From: an uncultured Flavobacterium sp.
GTDB taxonomy: Bacteria; Bacteroidota; Bacteroidia; Flavobacteriales; Flavobacteriaceae
NCBI RefSeq assembly: GCF_951805225.1
Contig: NZ_OX638201.1
Span: 2,976,001-3,040,000, forward strand
Direction of reading: 5' to 3'
DNA length: 64,000 bases
The notes beneath the pieces were generated by a model, which saw nothing but the letters and a program-made list of their open reading frames with translations, made no database searches and was not told the origin of the DNA. Each line of letters starts with the position of its first letter. The first letter of the stretch is position 1. Positions 25,120 to 34,797 of this stretch are shown here, in pieces. A program made the translations under genes and the position numbers.

Positions 25120-26301
25120 ATGAAAACAGCATATATAGTAAAAGCTTACCGTACTGCGGTAGGAAAAGCACCAAAAGGGGTTTTTAGATTTAAAAGACCT
25201 GATGAATTAGCTGCAGAAACCATTCAGTTTATGATGGATGAATTGCCTGATTTTGACAAAAAACGTATCGATGACGTTATGGTAGGAAATGCCATGCCGG
25301 AAGCTGAACAAGGTCTTAACGTTGGACGTTTGATCTCTCTTATGGGATTAAAAGTTGAAGATGTTCCTGGAGTTACAGTTAACCGTTATTGCGCATCTGG
25401 ATTAGAAACTATCGGAATGGCAACTGCAAAAATCCAATCAGGAATGGCAGATTGTATCATTGCGGGTGGAGCTGAAAGTATGAGTTTTATTCCGATGGGA
25501 GGTTACAAACCAACTCCGGATTATAAAGTTGCTGCTGCAGGTCACGAAGATTACTATTGGGGAATGGGTTTAACTGCTGAAGCGGTTGCTAATCAATATA
25601 AAATCTCAAGAGAAGATCAGGATGAGTTTGCTTACAATTCTCATATGAAAGCCTTGAAAGCTCAAGCTGAAGGTAAATTCGACAAACAAATCGTTCCGAT
25701 TACTGTTGAACAAACTTTCATCAATGAAAACGGAAAAAAAGAAACTAAATCTTATGTTGTAAAACAAGACGAAGGTCCAAGAGCCGGAACTTCTGTTGCT
25801 GCTTTAGCTGGTTTAAGACCTGTTTTTGCTGCTGATGGAAGCGTAACTGCTGGAAACTCTTCTCAAATGAGTGATGGTGCTGCTTTTGTTTTAATCATGA
25901 GCGAGGATATGGTAAAAGAATTAAACCTTGAGCCAATTGCAAGACTTGTAAACTTTGCTTCTTCTGGTGTTGAGCCAAGAATCATGGGTATTGGTCCTGT
26001 AAAAGCAATTCCGAAAGCCTTGAAACAAGCGGGATTAACATTAAACGACATCGAGTTAATTGAATTAAACGAGGCTTTTGCTTCACAAGCTTTAGCAGTA
26101 ACTCGCGAATTAAACATTAATCCGGAAATCGTAAACGTAAACGGTGGTGCAATCGCTTTAGGACATCCTCTAGGTTGTACTGGTGCTAAACTTTCTGTTC
26201 AGTTATTCGACGAAATGAAACGTAGAGGTAATAAATACGGAATCGTTTCTATGTGTGTGGGAACTGGGCAAGGTTCTGCAGGGATTTACGAGGTATTGTA
26301 G
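25120..26301 (+). CDS. fadA: acetyl-CoA acyltransferase (thiolase)
   Basis: 393 aa, the usual thiolase length. The acyl-accepting cysteine lies in NRYCASGLETI (about residue 90). The histidine motif NGGAIALGHPLGCTGAK and the second cysteine motif SMCVGTGQGSAG are present near the C terminus. It cleaves 3-ketoacyl-CoA with CoA. The gene is 92 bases after fadB, and the gap holds short AT-rich repeats (TCTATACTCT type). Confidence 0.94.
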   Translation: MKTAYIVKAYRTAVGKAPKGVFRFKRPDELAAETIQFMMDELPDFDKKRIDDVMVGNAMPEAEQGLNVGRLISLMGLKVEDVPGVTVNRYCASGLETIGMATAKIQSGMADCIIAGGAESMSFIPMGGYKPTPDYKVAAAGHEDYYWGMGLTAEAVANQYKISREDQDEFAYNSHMKALKAQAEGKFDKQIVPITVEQTFINENGKKETKSYVVKQDEGPRAGTSVAALAGLRPVFAADGSVTAGNSSQMSDGAAFVLIMSEDMVKELNLEPIARLVNFASSGVEPRIMGIGPVKAIPKALKQAGLTLNDIELIELNEAFASQALAVTRELNINPEIVNVNGGAIALGHPLGCTGAKLSVQLFDEMKRRGNKYGIVSMCVGTGQGSAGIYEVL

Positions 26302-26426
26302 TTTTTGAGAGGAAAGAAGCAAGAAGCAAGACTTAATTTTGGAATGAATATCTTCTGAAAACAAAATCTTAAAAAGTAATAAAAAACTTACTTTTATTTT
26401 TTCTTCTTATCTTGCCTCAAAAAAAC

Positions 26427-26777
26427 ATGAGACACAATTTTAAGAATTTGAAAATTTGGATTTTAGCTATGGAAATTACTAATAATATCTATAAACTAAC
26501 TGCCACTTTTCCAAAATCAGAAACGTATAGTTTGACAAATCAAATGAATCGATGTTCTGTTTCAATGCCTTCTAATATTGCTGAAGGATCAAACAGGGGA
26601 AATAAACATTTTCAGCATTATCTGAATATTAGTTTAGGATCTTCATTTGAATTACAAACACAATTGTTAATAGCTTGTCAAAACGACTATTTATCAAAAG
26701 AAAAAACTGAAGAAATAGAAAACAAAATAATTGAATTTCAAAGGATGACATCAGGTTTCATAAGTAAGTTAGATTAA
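26427..26777 (+). CDS. four-helix-bundle protein (23S rRNA intervening-sequence family)
   Basis: About 116 aa. The pattern FKNLKIWILAMEITNNIY near the start and SMPSNIAEGSNRG in the middle are typical of the family first seen inside 23S rRNA intervening sequences. Its function is unknown. The frame opens with TTG at 26412, but the ATG at 26427 is a better start. It interrupts the beta-oxidation operon and is flanked by AAGAAGCAAGA and TCTTGCC-like repeats, suggesting insertion. Confidence 0.85.
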   Translation: MRHNFKNLKIWILAMEITNNIYKLTATFPKSETYSLTNQMNRCSVSMPSNIAEGSNRGNKHFQHYLNISLGSSFELQTQLLIACQNDYLSKEKTEEIENKIIEFQRMTSGFISKLD

Positions 26778-26823
26778 ATCTTTCTTCTTGACTCTTTCAT
26801 CTTTTAATCTAAACAAAAACAAA

Positions 26824-28629
26824 ATGGCAGATACAATCGAAAAAAACGTAACCCGTGGTGGTCAGTTTTTAGTTAAGGAAACAAAGTGCGAAGATATCTT
26901 TACACCAGAAGATTTTTCGGAAGAGCAGTTAATGATGCGTGACTCTGTAAAAGAGTTCGTTGACAAAGAATTATGGGCACACAAAGATCGTTTCGAAAAG
27001 AAAGATTATGCTTATACTGAATCATCTATGCGTAAAGCTGGAGAACTTGGACTTCTAGGAGTTGCAGTTCCTGAGGAATACGGCGGATTAGGAATGGGAT
27101 TCGTATCTACAATGCTAGTTTGTGATTACATTTCTGGTGCTACAGGATCGTTCTCAACTGCTTTTGGTGCTCATACAGGAATTGGAACTATGCCAATTAC
27201 GCTTTATGGTACTGAAGAACAAAAGAAAAAATACGTTCCTAAATTAGCTTCTGGAGAATGGTTTGGAGCTTATTGCTTAACTGAACCAGGTGCAGGATCT
27301 GATGCTAACTCAGGAAAAACTAAAGCTGTTTTATCTGAAGATGGAACACACTACTCTATTACAGGACAAAAAATGTGGATTTCGAATGCAGGTTTCTGTA
27401 GCGTTTTCATCGTTTTTGCTCGTATTGGAGATGACAAAAATATTACTGGTTTTATCGTAGAAAATGATCCGTCAAACGGAATTTCTATGAATGAAGAAGA
27501 GCATAAATTAGGAATCCGTGCTTCTTCTACTCGTCAGGTTTTCTTCAACGATACAAAAGTTCCTGTTGAAAACATGTTGTCTGAAAGAGGAAACGGTTTC
27601 AAAATTGCAATGAACGCTTTGAACGTTGGTCGTATTAAATTGGCAGCAGCTTGTTTAGATGCACAACGTAGAGTTACTACAAATGCAGTTAAATATGCTA
27701 ACGAAAGAATCCAATTTAATACTGCAATTTCATCTTTTGGAGCAATCCGTTCTAAACTAGCTGAAATGGCAACTAATGCATACGCTGGAGAAAGTGCTTC
27801 TTACCGTGCTGCAAAAGATATCGAAGACAGAATCGCTGCTCGTGAAGCTGAAGGAACTTCTCACCAGGAAGCTGAATTAAAAGGTGTTGAAGAATATGCT
27901 ATCGAATGTTCTATCCTTAAAGTTGCAGTTTCTGAAGACGTACAATCTTGTGCTGACGAAGGAATTCAAATTTTTGGTGGAATGGGATTCTCTGAAGACA
28001 CTCCAATGGAAAGTGCCTGGAGAGATGCTCGTATCGCTAGAATCTACGAAGGAACAAACGAAATCAACAGAATGCTTTCTGTAGGTATGTTGATCAAAAA
28101 GGCTATGAAAGGTCACGTTGAATTACTTGGACCAGCTATGAAAGTTCAGGAAGAATTAATGGGAATCCCATCTTTTGATACTCCTGATTTCTCTGAATTA
28201 TTTGCTGAAGAAAAAGGAATTATCGCTAACCTTAAGAAAGTTTTCTTAATGGTTGCCGGAAGCGCTGTTCAAAAATACGGACCAGATTTAGATTCTCACC
28301 AACAGTTATTAATGGCTGCTTCTGATATCTTAATCGAGATTTACATGGCTGAAAGTACTATTCTTAGAACTGAAAAATTGGCTAAAAATCAAGGTGAAGC
28401 TAAAGTACAAGAGCAAATCGCTATGGCAAAATTATACTTGTATAAAGCTGTAGATATCGTAAACTCAAGAGGTAAAGAAGGAATTATTTCTTTTGCTGAA
28501 GGAGACGAACAACGTATGATGTTAATGGGACTTAAACGTTTCACAAAATACACAAACAATCCAAATGTTGTAGCTTTGAGAGAAGTTATTACATCTAAAT
28601 TAGTTGCAGAAAACGAATACTGCTTCTAA
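26824..28629 (+). CDS. acyl-CoA dehydrogenase
   Basis: 601 aa, longer than the usual 380, like the large form with an extra C-terminal helical domain. Motifs are YCLTEPGAGSDA (about 158-169), MWISNAGF (about 190), GIRASSTRQVFF (about 235) and IYEGTNEINRM (about 412-422, which carries the catalytic glutamate region). It makes the 2-enoyl-CoA for FadB, with FAD as cofactor. The frame extends to a TTG at 26788, but the ATG at 26824 starts MADTIEKN and follows an A-rich leader. Confidence 0.93.
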   Translation: MADTIEKNVTRGGQFLVKETKCEDIFTPEDFSEEQLMMRDSVKEFVDKELWAHKDRFEKKDYAYTESSMRKAGELGLLGVAVPEEYGGLGMGFVSTMLVCDYISGATGSFSTAFGAHTGIGTMPITLYGTEEQKKKYVPKLASGEWFGAYCLTEPGAGSDANSGKTKAVLSEDGTHYSITGQKMWISNAGFCSVFIVFARIGDDKNITGFIVENDPSNGISMNEEEHKLGIRASSTRQVFFNDTKVPVENMLSERGNGFKIAMNALNVGRIKLAAACLDAQRRVTTNAVKYANERIQFNTAISSFGAIRSKLAEMATNAYAGESASYRAAKDIEDRIAAREAEGTSHQEAELKGVEEYAIECSILKVAVSEDVQSCADEGIQIFGGMGFSEDTPMESAWRDARIARIYEGTNEINRMLSVGMLIKKAMKGHVELLGPAMKVQEELMGIPSFDTPDFSELFAEEKGIIANLKKVFLMVAGSAVQKYGPDLDSHQQLLMAASDILIEIYMAESTILRTEKLAKNQGEAKVQEQIAMAKLYLYKAVDIVNSRGKEGIISFAEGDEQRMMLMGLKRFTKYTNNPNVVALREVITSKLVAENEYCF

Positions 28630-28661
28630 TATAAAAATAGTTTTTAGCTTTTAATTTGTTT

Positions 28662-28700
28662 AAACCCGCACTAATCCGAAACAGTGCGGGTTTATTTTTT
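28662..28700 (+). terminator. terminator of the beta-oxidation operon
   Basis: AAACCCGCACT and AGTGCGGGTTT form an 11-bp stem with a 10-base loop, followed by T-rich sequence. Confidence 0.85.
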
Positions 28701-28713
28701 TTATCATACCATT

Positions 28714-28792
28714 GTAGAGGCGCACAGCTGTGCGTCTACGCAAACCTATTTTTTACCATGTTTTTTGTAGAGGCGCACAGCAGTGCGTCTAC
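28714..28792. repeat. two copies of the GAGGCGCACAG palindrome
   Basis: GTAGAGGCGCACAG with its mirrored half occurs at 28714-28739 and 28767-28792. Both belong to the same family as the units at 20398-20795. They occupy part of the 382-base gap before the chitinase gene. The rest is AT-rich with no ORF. Confidence 0.75.
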
Positions 28793-29011
28793 GCAAACCA
28801 ATTTATCACCATGTAAGTGATATAAGAAAATGTAAGTAAGTTGGTTTATTTTTTATCTATTTTTTTGTTTAAACGCGAAATAACGATTCGCAATATTTTT
28901 GCAACAATTTGCAAAATTTTGTTAAAATTAACTTTCCGATCTTGTCAGAATAGTTAAATATTGAATGTATTACTTTATATTTAACATTCTAAAAACTCAA
29001 AAAAACATAAA

Positions 29012-30106
29012 ATGAAACAAATTAACCTAATTGTCTTATTTGTTTTGTGCTTTTGTACCACAAATACATTCGCTCAAAAAAACAAAAAGATGGACATTAT
29101 TGCTTACTATACTGGCGATGACAAACTAATTAATGAATATGAGGTAAACAAACTCAATCAAATTATTTTTAGTTTCTGCCATTTAAAAGAAGGTAAACTA
29201 AGTGTTGATTCTCCTAAAGATTCGACAACTATTAAATATTTAGTTTCTTTAAAAGCAAAAAATCCACAGCTTAAAATTATTCTTTCGCTTGGTGGCTGGG
29301 GAGGTTGTGAACCTTGTTCTGCTGCATTTTCTACTGCCGAAGGAAGATTAACTTTTGCTAAATCAGTAAAAGAAGTTAGTAATTATTTCAAAGTAGATGG
29401 TTTAGATCTTGATTGGGAATATCCAGCAATTGAAGGACTTCCGGGGCATTTATATCAAGCTGCGGACAAACCAAATTTCACAGAATTAATCAAAATTTTA
29501 CGTTCAACATTAGGTAAAAAATACGAATTGAGTTTTGCTGCCGGTGGTTTTCAAAAATATTTAGACGAATCTATCGATTGGAAAATTGTTGCGCCACTTG
29601 TAAATCGTATTAATATTATGAGTTATGATTTGGTAAACGGATATTCTAAAGTTACCGGACATCACACGCCTTTATACAGTACAAATCCAAAGGAAGAATC
29701 AACAGACAGAGCGGTTACTTATTTATTAAACCAAGGAATTCCTGCTGAAAAATTAATTATTGGAGGCGCTTTTTATACCAGAACATGGAAAAATGTAGAA
29801 AATATAAACAACGGTTTATACCAAGCTGGAGAACATATTCCTGGTGTTGATTTTAAAAACTTTGCAACTACTTACACAGAAGCAAATGGCTGGAAATATT
29901 TTTGGGATGATAAAGCTAAAGCGCCATATTGGTACAATGAAAAAGAGAAAACATTTGCTACAGGAGACGATTTAACTTCTATAAAAGCTAAAACAGAATA
30001 TGTAAAAGCTAAAAAATTAGGCGGAATTATGTTTTGGGAACTTCCTCTTGATTCGCCACGCAACGGAATGGTAAATGCTATTTACGAAGTTAAAACTTCC
30101 AAGTAA
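29012..30106 (+). CDS. secreted GH18 chitinase
   Basis: 364 aa with a signal peptide ending near TFAQK. The GH18 active-site motif is DGLDLDWEYP (about 129-138), with the Glu as proton donor. LSLGGWGG (about 93-100) and MSYDL (about 204) are further family motifs. It hydrolyses chitin or related N-acetylglucosamine polymers outside the cytoplasm. No carbohydrate-binding module or T9SS tail is present, so it may stay periplasmic. It is a single gene. Confidence 0.93.
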   Translation: MKQINLIVLFVLCFCTTNTFAQKNKKMDIIAYYTGDDKLINEYEVNKLNQIIFSFCHLKEGKLSVDSPKDSTTIKYLVSLKAKNPQLKIILSLGGWGGCEPCSAAFSTAEGRLTFAKSVKEVSNYFKVDGLDLDWEYPAIEGLPGHLYQAADKPNFTELIKILRSTLGKKYELSFAAGGFQKYLDESIDWKIVAPLVNRINIMSYDLVNGYSKVTGHHTPLYSTNPKEESTDRAVTYLLNQGIPAEKLIIGGAFYTRTWKNVENINNGLYQAGEHIPGVDFKNFATTYTEANGWKYFWDDKAKAPYWYNEKEKTFATGDDLTSIKAKTEYVKAKKLGGIMFWELPLDSPRNGMVNAIYEVKTSK

Positions 30107-30127
30107 TCCATTTTCCGAATAAATAAA

Positions 30128-30160
30128 AAAAGGCAGTTATTGAATTAATAACTGCCTTTT
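30128..30160. terminator. bidirectional terminator
   Basis: AAAAGGCAGTTAT and ATAACTGCCTTTT form a stem between two convergent genes, with A and T runs on both sides. Confidence 0.8.
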
Positions 30161-30179
30161 GTATATCAAAAAATAAACT

Positions 30180-30671
30180 CTAATTTATTTGAACTTTTGA
30201 TTTATCTAATTCTCCAATAAAAGGAATTGACTCCAGAATTTCGGCTCTTATTATCGTTTGAAGATATACTTCTAATTGGATAAATTTAGCAGCATTTATA
30301 GCTCCGATAGCTTTCTTTGCTTGTCCGTAAGTTTTAGAATACAACTTTTCATATCCTAAATGATTTTTCAAAGTTCCTTTTGCCAATTCATCAGCTTTTT
30401 CATCTGTTAAGGTTGCATAATTTGCGGCATAATCATTAATAAGCTGAAATTTCGTTTGTCCAAGTGCTTTACGCTCAGTTTCATAATTATCATAAATTTT
30501 GGTAAAAGCAGCAGATTGTGCATCTGATAAATTCATGTATTGTTTTACAAGGTCACTTTTTGATTTACCGTAAACACTTTGAAGAACATCAACATCCTCT
30601 TTAAATGATGATTGAGCATAAGAAGAGAACGTTGCAATTGCCATAATAAGAATAAGACTTAATTTTTTCAT
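30180..30671 (-). CDS. secreted helical protein, Spy-like pattern
   Basis: 163 aa with a signal peptide ending near SYAQS. The mature part is helical and contains YMNLSDAQSAAFTKIYDNYE. This resembles the helix of periplasmic Spy/CpxP-like proteins and of the ECF-linked protein at 44951. Function is unknown. It is a single gene, with no partner nearby. Confidence 0.6.
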   Translation of the reverse strand: MKKLSLILIMAIATFSSYAQSSFKEDVDVLQSVYGKSKSDLVKQYMNLSDAQSAAFTKIYDNYETERKALGQTKFQLINDYAANYATLTDEKADELAKGTLKNHLGYEKLYSKTYGQAKKAIGAINAAKFIQLEVYLQTIIRAEILESIPFIGELDKSKVQIN

Positions 30672-30766
30672 ACTTATAAGTTTAATTTGTTTATAAATGG
30701 GTACTTACTTTCAAATATACTGATTTTTAAGCTATTAAAAAATAGCCTATAAAAATATTCTTACGA

Positions 30767-31690
30767 TTAAAAAAACGAGTATTGATAAGCAACTGATAAC
30801 GCATAATAATTTAATCCGTTATTAGTATAAGCTCCTACATGATATTGAAATTTAACTGATTGCCCTTTCGCAACTGGCGTAGAAAAAGTTCCTCCTACTC
30901 TCCAATTGTCAATTTGGCTATCGTCTGAAACTCCATCTATTACGGTCTTTCCGCCAAAAAACCAATTGGTGTTAAAACCAATCCACATATTATTTTTGAA
31001 GTAATAACTTGCGTGAGCTTGCAGACTATACGTTGGTTTTTGTTCTAACTTTTTGCCATTTAAATAATCGTTATTATTGGTATAAAACCAGATCCCGCCA
31101 TAAGCTTCGGCGTAGACATGCGCAAAACGTTTTGAAACTCCAATTTCAGGTTTAAATCCCCAACGGTTTGTGCCTATATTTACTTGTTTATCATCGTAAT
31201 ATTTTCCGGTTGGAATTGATGTAACCAAACTAACTCCCAGAATTGTTTTTTGTTCAAAGTTTCTAAATTCAGATTTATCGAGCGCGGGCGAACCTAGCAA
31301 ATTGATTCCAAATCGTACTTTCATGTCAGCAAAACCAGTTCTTGAACCTGTTAAAACATTTCCATTTGTATTTGTTAACGATCCATCCATAAAAGAATAT
31401 GGAAGCGAAACCTGTATACGTGCCAATTTATTATACAAACCAAAGGTTCTGATATAATTTGCAGCGACATTATGACTCTGAATCGTAAAATCCTTTATTG
31501 GCAAAGAAGGATCTGTCAATACATTTCCGTCCATGAAAACATAGCCAACAGCAATTACGTTCAGGTTTTTGGCCACATTAGCATAAACTCTGGGTTCTAA
31601 ATCCTGACTAAAAGCTGTTATCGTAATGAATAAAAACATCGTCATGAAATGATGTTTCTGCGGCAAAATAAAAAGATTCTTTTTCGGCAT
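30767..31690 (-). CDS. outer-membrane transporter-like protein
   Basis: About 307 aa with a signal peptide (cleavage near AFSQ). The mature protein is beta-rich, with repeated aromatic-ended strands, and ends in YALSVAYQYSFF, a C-terminal aromatic typical of outer-membrane barrels. It resembles the phenol-degradation MetA-like barrel family. The frame extends to TTG at 31714, but the ATG at 31690 gives a normal signal peptide. The next gene upstream ends 36 bases away, so the two are probably in one operon. Confidence 0.65.
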   Translation of the reverse strand: MPKKNLFILPQKHHFMTMFLFITITAFSQDLEPRVYANVAKNLNVIAVGYVFMDGNVLTDPSLPIKDFTIQSHNVAANYIRTFGLYNKLARIQVSLPYSFMDGSLTNTNGNVLTGSRTGFADMKVRFGINLLGSPALDKSEFRNFEQKTILGVSLVTSIPTGKYYDDKQVNIGTNRWGFKPEIGVSKRFAHVYAEAYGGIWFYTNNNDYLNGKKLEQKPTYSLQAHASYYFKNNMWIGFNTNWFFGGKTVIDGVSDDSQIDNWRVGGTFSTPVAKGQSVKFQYHVGAYTNNGLNYYALSVAYQYSFF

Positions 31691-31726
31691 AAACAATAGA
31701 AATTCGGGACACAATAATTAGATATT

Positions 31727-32248
31727 CTATTTCTTGCTTTCGTCTTTTTTAGGAGCTGAAACAACTCCCTGATAAGAAATCGCAACTTTATTATTACAAT
31801 TAATAGAAAGCGTTGCTCCTCCGTCAGGAAAAACAGAAAAATACAGACTATAAACATCATCCTTACCTTTTACAGTCGAATTGATGTTGTAACTCTTTTT
31901 CTTTTTTTCAATCTGAATATTCTCTGGTACGCCTTCAAACTTCATCCCGCCATCTCCACCATAAGGCACATAATAGGCACGGCCAAAAAATGGTAAATCG
32001 CAAGTTGTTTTTGTGGTATTAAAATTCAAAAAATAAGTATTGTAATCTAAGTTTATCAGCCTTGAACCTAATGGTTGTGCTTTTTGCGCTTCAAAAACAA
32101 AATTTTTAGAATTGATAAGATCTTCAATTGCTTTTTGTTTTTGTAATTCTCTTTCTGCTTTTAATTCTTTCTTTGTCTTTTCCTGGGCAAAAACAGCTAT
32201 ATTAAAAAAGCAAAACAACATCACTAAAATGGACAACTTAGCTTTCAT
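31727..32248 (-). CDS. DUF4251-domain secreted protein
   Basis: 173 aa with a signal peptide ending near AVFAQ. A Lys/Glu-rich stretch comes next and then a beta-rich domain with LPFFGRAYYVPYGGDGGMKFEG (cut in my reading to its key part, YYVPYGGDGG) and SLYFSVFPDGGA. These are characteristic of Bacteroidota DUF4251 proteins, whose function is unknown. It sits between the META-domain gene and the barrel gene on the minus strand. Confidence 0.7.
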   Translation of the reverse strand: MKAKLSILVMLFCFFNIAVFAQEKTKKELKAERELQKQKAIEDLINSKNFVFEAQKAQPLGSRLINLDYNTYFLNFNTTKTTCDLPFFGRAYYVPYGGDGGMKFEGVPENIQIEKKKKSYNINSTVKGKDDVYSLYFSVFPDGGATLSINCNNKVAISYQGVVSAPKKDESKK

Positions 32249-32281
32249 AAAATAAGTATTTAATAGTATTATAAAGTATTT

Positions 32282-32722
32282 TTAAATTTTAGAAAATCGC
32301 ATCAGTACGCTATTATCAGAAATCAAATTGAGTGTTTTACCATTTTTAGAAAAAGAATAGCTATCTATTCGCTGTATTGTATGCATAAAAACACTTTCTC
32401 CCTCTGGATCCGTGCATGCCATTTTAGTCACTGCAAATGGTTGAGAAAAATCAATTTTCTTATCTTCAGTTTTTAATACCCCTGAAAAAGAATTACAACC
32501 GTTAAAACCAGCAACTCGTTTTTCTTTAAGATCAAAATAGAGAGCAGGCTTTTTATTGGGAAACAAAATATTGAAAGTAACTTTTGGTCCAGTTATATAA
32601 TTCAGTTCCCAATTTCCTTCTAGCGTAAATGTTGAATTTCCTTTTTGAGCCATACAAACACTGCTCGAAAATAAGATGACTATCCAAAAACCCAAACTTA
32701 AAATATTTTTTACCATAATCAT
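32282..32722 (-). CDS. META-domain secreted protein (HslJ-like)
   Basis: 146 aa with a signal peptide ending near CMAQK. The META fold is shown by GNWELNYITG (about 36-45), GFNGCNSFSG (about 72-81) and KMACTDPEGE (about 102-111). Such domains occur in heat-shock protein HslJ and many envelope proteins. It is the first gene of a short minus-strand run with DUF4251 and the barrel protein, 33 bases upstream of the former. Confidence 0.8.
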   Translation of the reverse strand: MIMVKNILSLGFWIVILFSSSVCMAQKGNSTFTLEGNWELNYITGPKVTFNILFPNKKPALYFDLKEKRVAGFNGCNSFSGVLKTEDKKIDFSQPFAVTKMACTDPEGESVFMHTIQRIDSYSFSKNGKTLNLISDNSVLMRFSKI

Positions 32723-32925
32723 CTGTATTAAAAATAAACTAATAAGACATTACAAAAACACCAAGAAACTGATAACTACGAAATTACGCAATATTTTTTG
32801 GTTCATCACTTAAAGTGAAAGAAAATTAAATACTTTGGTTTTAGAATTATTTAACTTTCCATGTTAAATGAAATCCGCCTTTTTATGTTAAATTTACTTA
32901 ATCTTTAATTCAAAAAGCCTCGTAT

Positions 32926-33453
32926 ATGAAAAAAATAATAGTTTCTTTCGCAATAATTGCAGCCGTAATCATTGGCTGTAAGACCAATACAAAATCGGCT
33001 GATGCCAAAACTTTAACTGTAGCATTGGAGCCAAAAAGTAATAGTACCGTTAGCGGAACTGCAACTTTTACAGAAAAAAACGGAAAAGTAACTTTTACTG
33101 CAAAAGTAGCTGGTTTACAACCGGGAGTTCACGCGATTCACATTCACGAAAAATCAGATTGTACTGCTGCTGACGGAAGTTCTGCTGGTGGACACTGGAA
33201 TCCAACTTTCAAAAAGCACGGAAAATGGGGTTCAGCTGAATATCATAAAGGTGATATCGGAAACTTTACTGCTGATGCAAAAGGAAACGGAACTATCACT
33301 TTAACAACTGACGAATGGTGTATTGGTTGTGGAGATGCAACCAAAGATATCTTAGGAAAAGGTTTAATTGTACATCAGGGAACTGACGATTTTACGACAC
33401 AACCAACCGGAAATGCCGGCGGTAGAGTTGCTTGTGCAGGACTAATCAAATAA
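32926..33453 (+). CDS. sodC: Cu/Zn superoxide dismutase lipoprotein
   Basis: 175 aa. A lipobox is seen in VIIGCKT (Cys18), so it is probably lipid-anchored. The copper and zinc site is preserved: HIHEKSDC (about 72-79), GGHWNP (about 87-92), KHGKWGSAEYHKGDIGN and IVHQGTDD. GNAGGRVAC near the end holds the second disulfide cysteine. It removes superoxide in the periplasm. It is transcribed divergently from the META gene and ends in a terminator. Confidence 0.95.
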   Translation: MKKIIVSFAIIAAVIIGCKTNTKSADAKTLTVALEPKSNSTVSGTATFTEKNGKVTFTAKVAGLQPGVHAIHIHEKSDCTAADGSSAGGHWNPTFKKHGKWGSAEYHKGDIGNFTADAKGNGTITLTTDEWCIGCGDATKDILGKGLIVHQGTDDFTTQPTGNAGGRVACAGLIK

Positions 33454-33460
33454 AAAACAC

Positions 33461-33497
33461 AATAACCACTATATTTTCACAAAATGTAGTGGTTATT
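33461..33497 (+). terminator. terminator of sodC
   Basis: AATAACCACTA and TAGTGGTTATT form an 11-bp stem. Confidence 0.8.
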
Positions 33498-33559
33498 TCA
33501 TTTAAAATTAATCCCAAAACAAGAAAAAGATATAGCTTTGCAGCTATAAATTAAAGTTA

Positions 33560-34762
33560 ATGATTAACCCATCAGCTCCAGGTTGGATAGACAAGTTTTT
33601 TAGTGAACAAAAGTTTTCAGAAGCTATTCCTTTTGAAACTACAGATTCGTTCTACTATAAAGTCAGAGAAACTGGTTTTATTTATGGACACATCATTTCT
33701 ATAGATTCTCAAATTCCAATTGAAATAAAAGGCTGGTTTAAAACCGAGATTTCAAAAGTCGCCTTATTAAACACTTTATACGGTGTTTTTTGTATCGAAA
33801 AAAGAAGTTCTGAACCTAACAATTTTATTACAGAGGTTTTAAAATTTTATAAAGAAATGAATCCTGAAGGATTTAGTATTTTCAAAATTTTACTTCCAAA
33901 AGACACTCCTTCCCTATCTTTAGAGAACATAATAGACCAACGCGTTCAGACGAATGACAGTATTATCAGTAAAAACTTCTCGCATTTAGTTACTAATGCG
34001 CTTTTGTTTATTGATGTTTTGGCTTTCAGGCAATACTTAGAACACGGATCAATTCCTGATAAATACCTGAAACGTATTGAAGAAACTGTTCTTGGTATTG
34101 TAGCTTTGGCATTAAAAACCAAAACTGCAAAATCTCAACATGACGATTTACTAATAAAACTTTTTGAAGCTTCGATACGCTATTCTAAGTTTTCAAAAGT
34201 TACGGTTGATACTTTAGAAACTTTACAATTAGATTATTTCAGCAATAAACTAGAGCAATATTATTTAATTGATATGGCTGGAATGGCGTTGTGGAGTGAT
34301 GGTGTTGTAGAAAATGAAGAAGCTTACTTTTTGTATTCATTAGGATCAATGATGCAGGTTTCGGATGAATTTGTAGCCAAAAGCGTTGAGACAACCAATA
34401 ACTTTATTACCACTCATAAAAAGAAGATTCCGTATTTTAATTATTCAAATCCGGTAAAACATTTTTATGATCAAATGACGCACAGCGTTGTAAAACTGAT
34501 TATAAGAAACAAAAACAGATTGGTTAAAGAGATTGTTCAAAGCAAAGAATTAATGATTCTCTTGGCTTATTCTACAACCAGAGATTTGGATGCTAAGGAA
34601 AAGAAAAAAGTAAAAAAACAACTTTTGGATATTTGCAAAACCATTCCGTCACTAACGATATTTTTACTTCCCGGCGGAAGTTTATTATTACCGATTTTAA
34701 TAAAGTTTATTCCAACAATGTTACCATCGGCTTTTAATGAAAATCTTGACGAAAACGAATAA
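33560..34762 (+). CDS. LETM1-related biofilm-associated-type protein
   Basis: 400 aa. The C terminus, FLLPGGSLLLPILIKFIPTMLP (key part PGGSLLLPIL), resembles the LETM1 membrane-associated motif. A TerB-like helical part is seen around DGVVENEEAYFLYSLG (about 256-271). Bacteroidota homologues are annotated as LETM1-related biofilm-associated proteins. The role is not established. It is a single gene between two terminators. Confidence 0.7.
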   Translation: MINPSAPGWIDKFFSEQKFSEAIPFETTDSFYYKVRETGFIYGHIISIDSQIPIEIKGWFKTEISKVALLNTLYGVFCIEKRSSEPNNFITEVLKFYKEMNPEGFSIFKILLPKDTPSLSLENIIDQRVQTNDSIISKNFSHLVTNALLFIDVLAFRQYLEHGSIPDKYLKRIEETVLGIVALALKTKTAKSQHDDLLIKLFEASIRYSKFSKVTVDTLETLQLDYFSNKLEQYYLIDMAGMALWSDGVVENEEAYFLYSLGSMMQVSDEFVAKSVETTNNFITTHKKKIPYFNYSNPVKHFYDQMTHSVVKLIIRNKNRLVKEIVQSKELMILLAYSTTRDLDAKEKKKVKKQLLDICKTIPSLTIFLLPGGSLLLPILIKFIPTMLPSAFNENLDENE

Positions 34763-34765
34763 AAA

Positions 34766-34790
34766 AAAATCGCCCTTTTGAGGCGATTTT
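34766..34790. terminator. bidirectional terminator
   Basis: AAAATCGCC and GGCGATTTT form a stem between convergent genes, with a poly-A on the left and a T run on the right. Confidence 0.85.
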
Positions 34791-34797
34791 TTATTTC

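Noticed and set aside
26788..26823. N-terminal extension of the acyl-CoA dehydrogenase
   Set aside because: It begins with TTG and its codons are AT-rich spacer. The ATG at 26824 fits the family.
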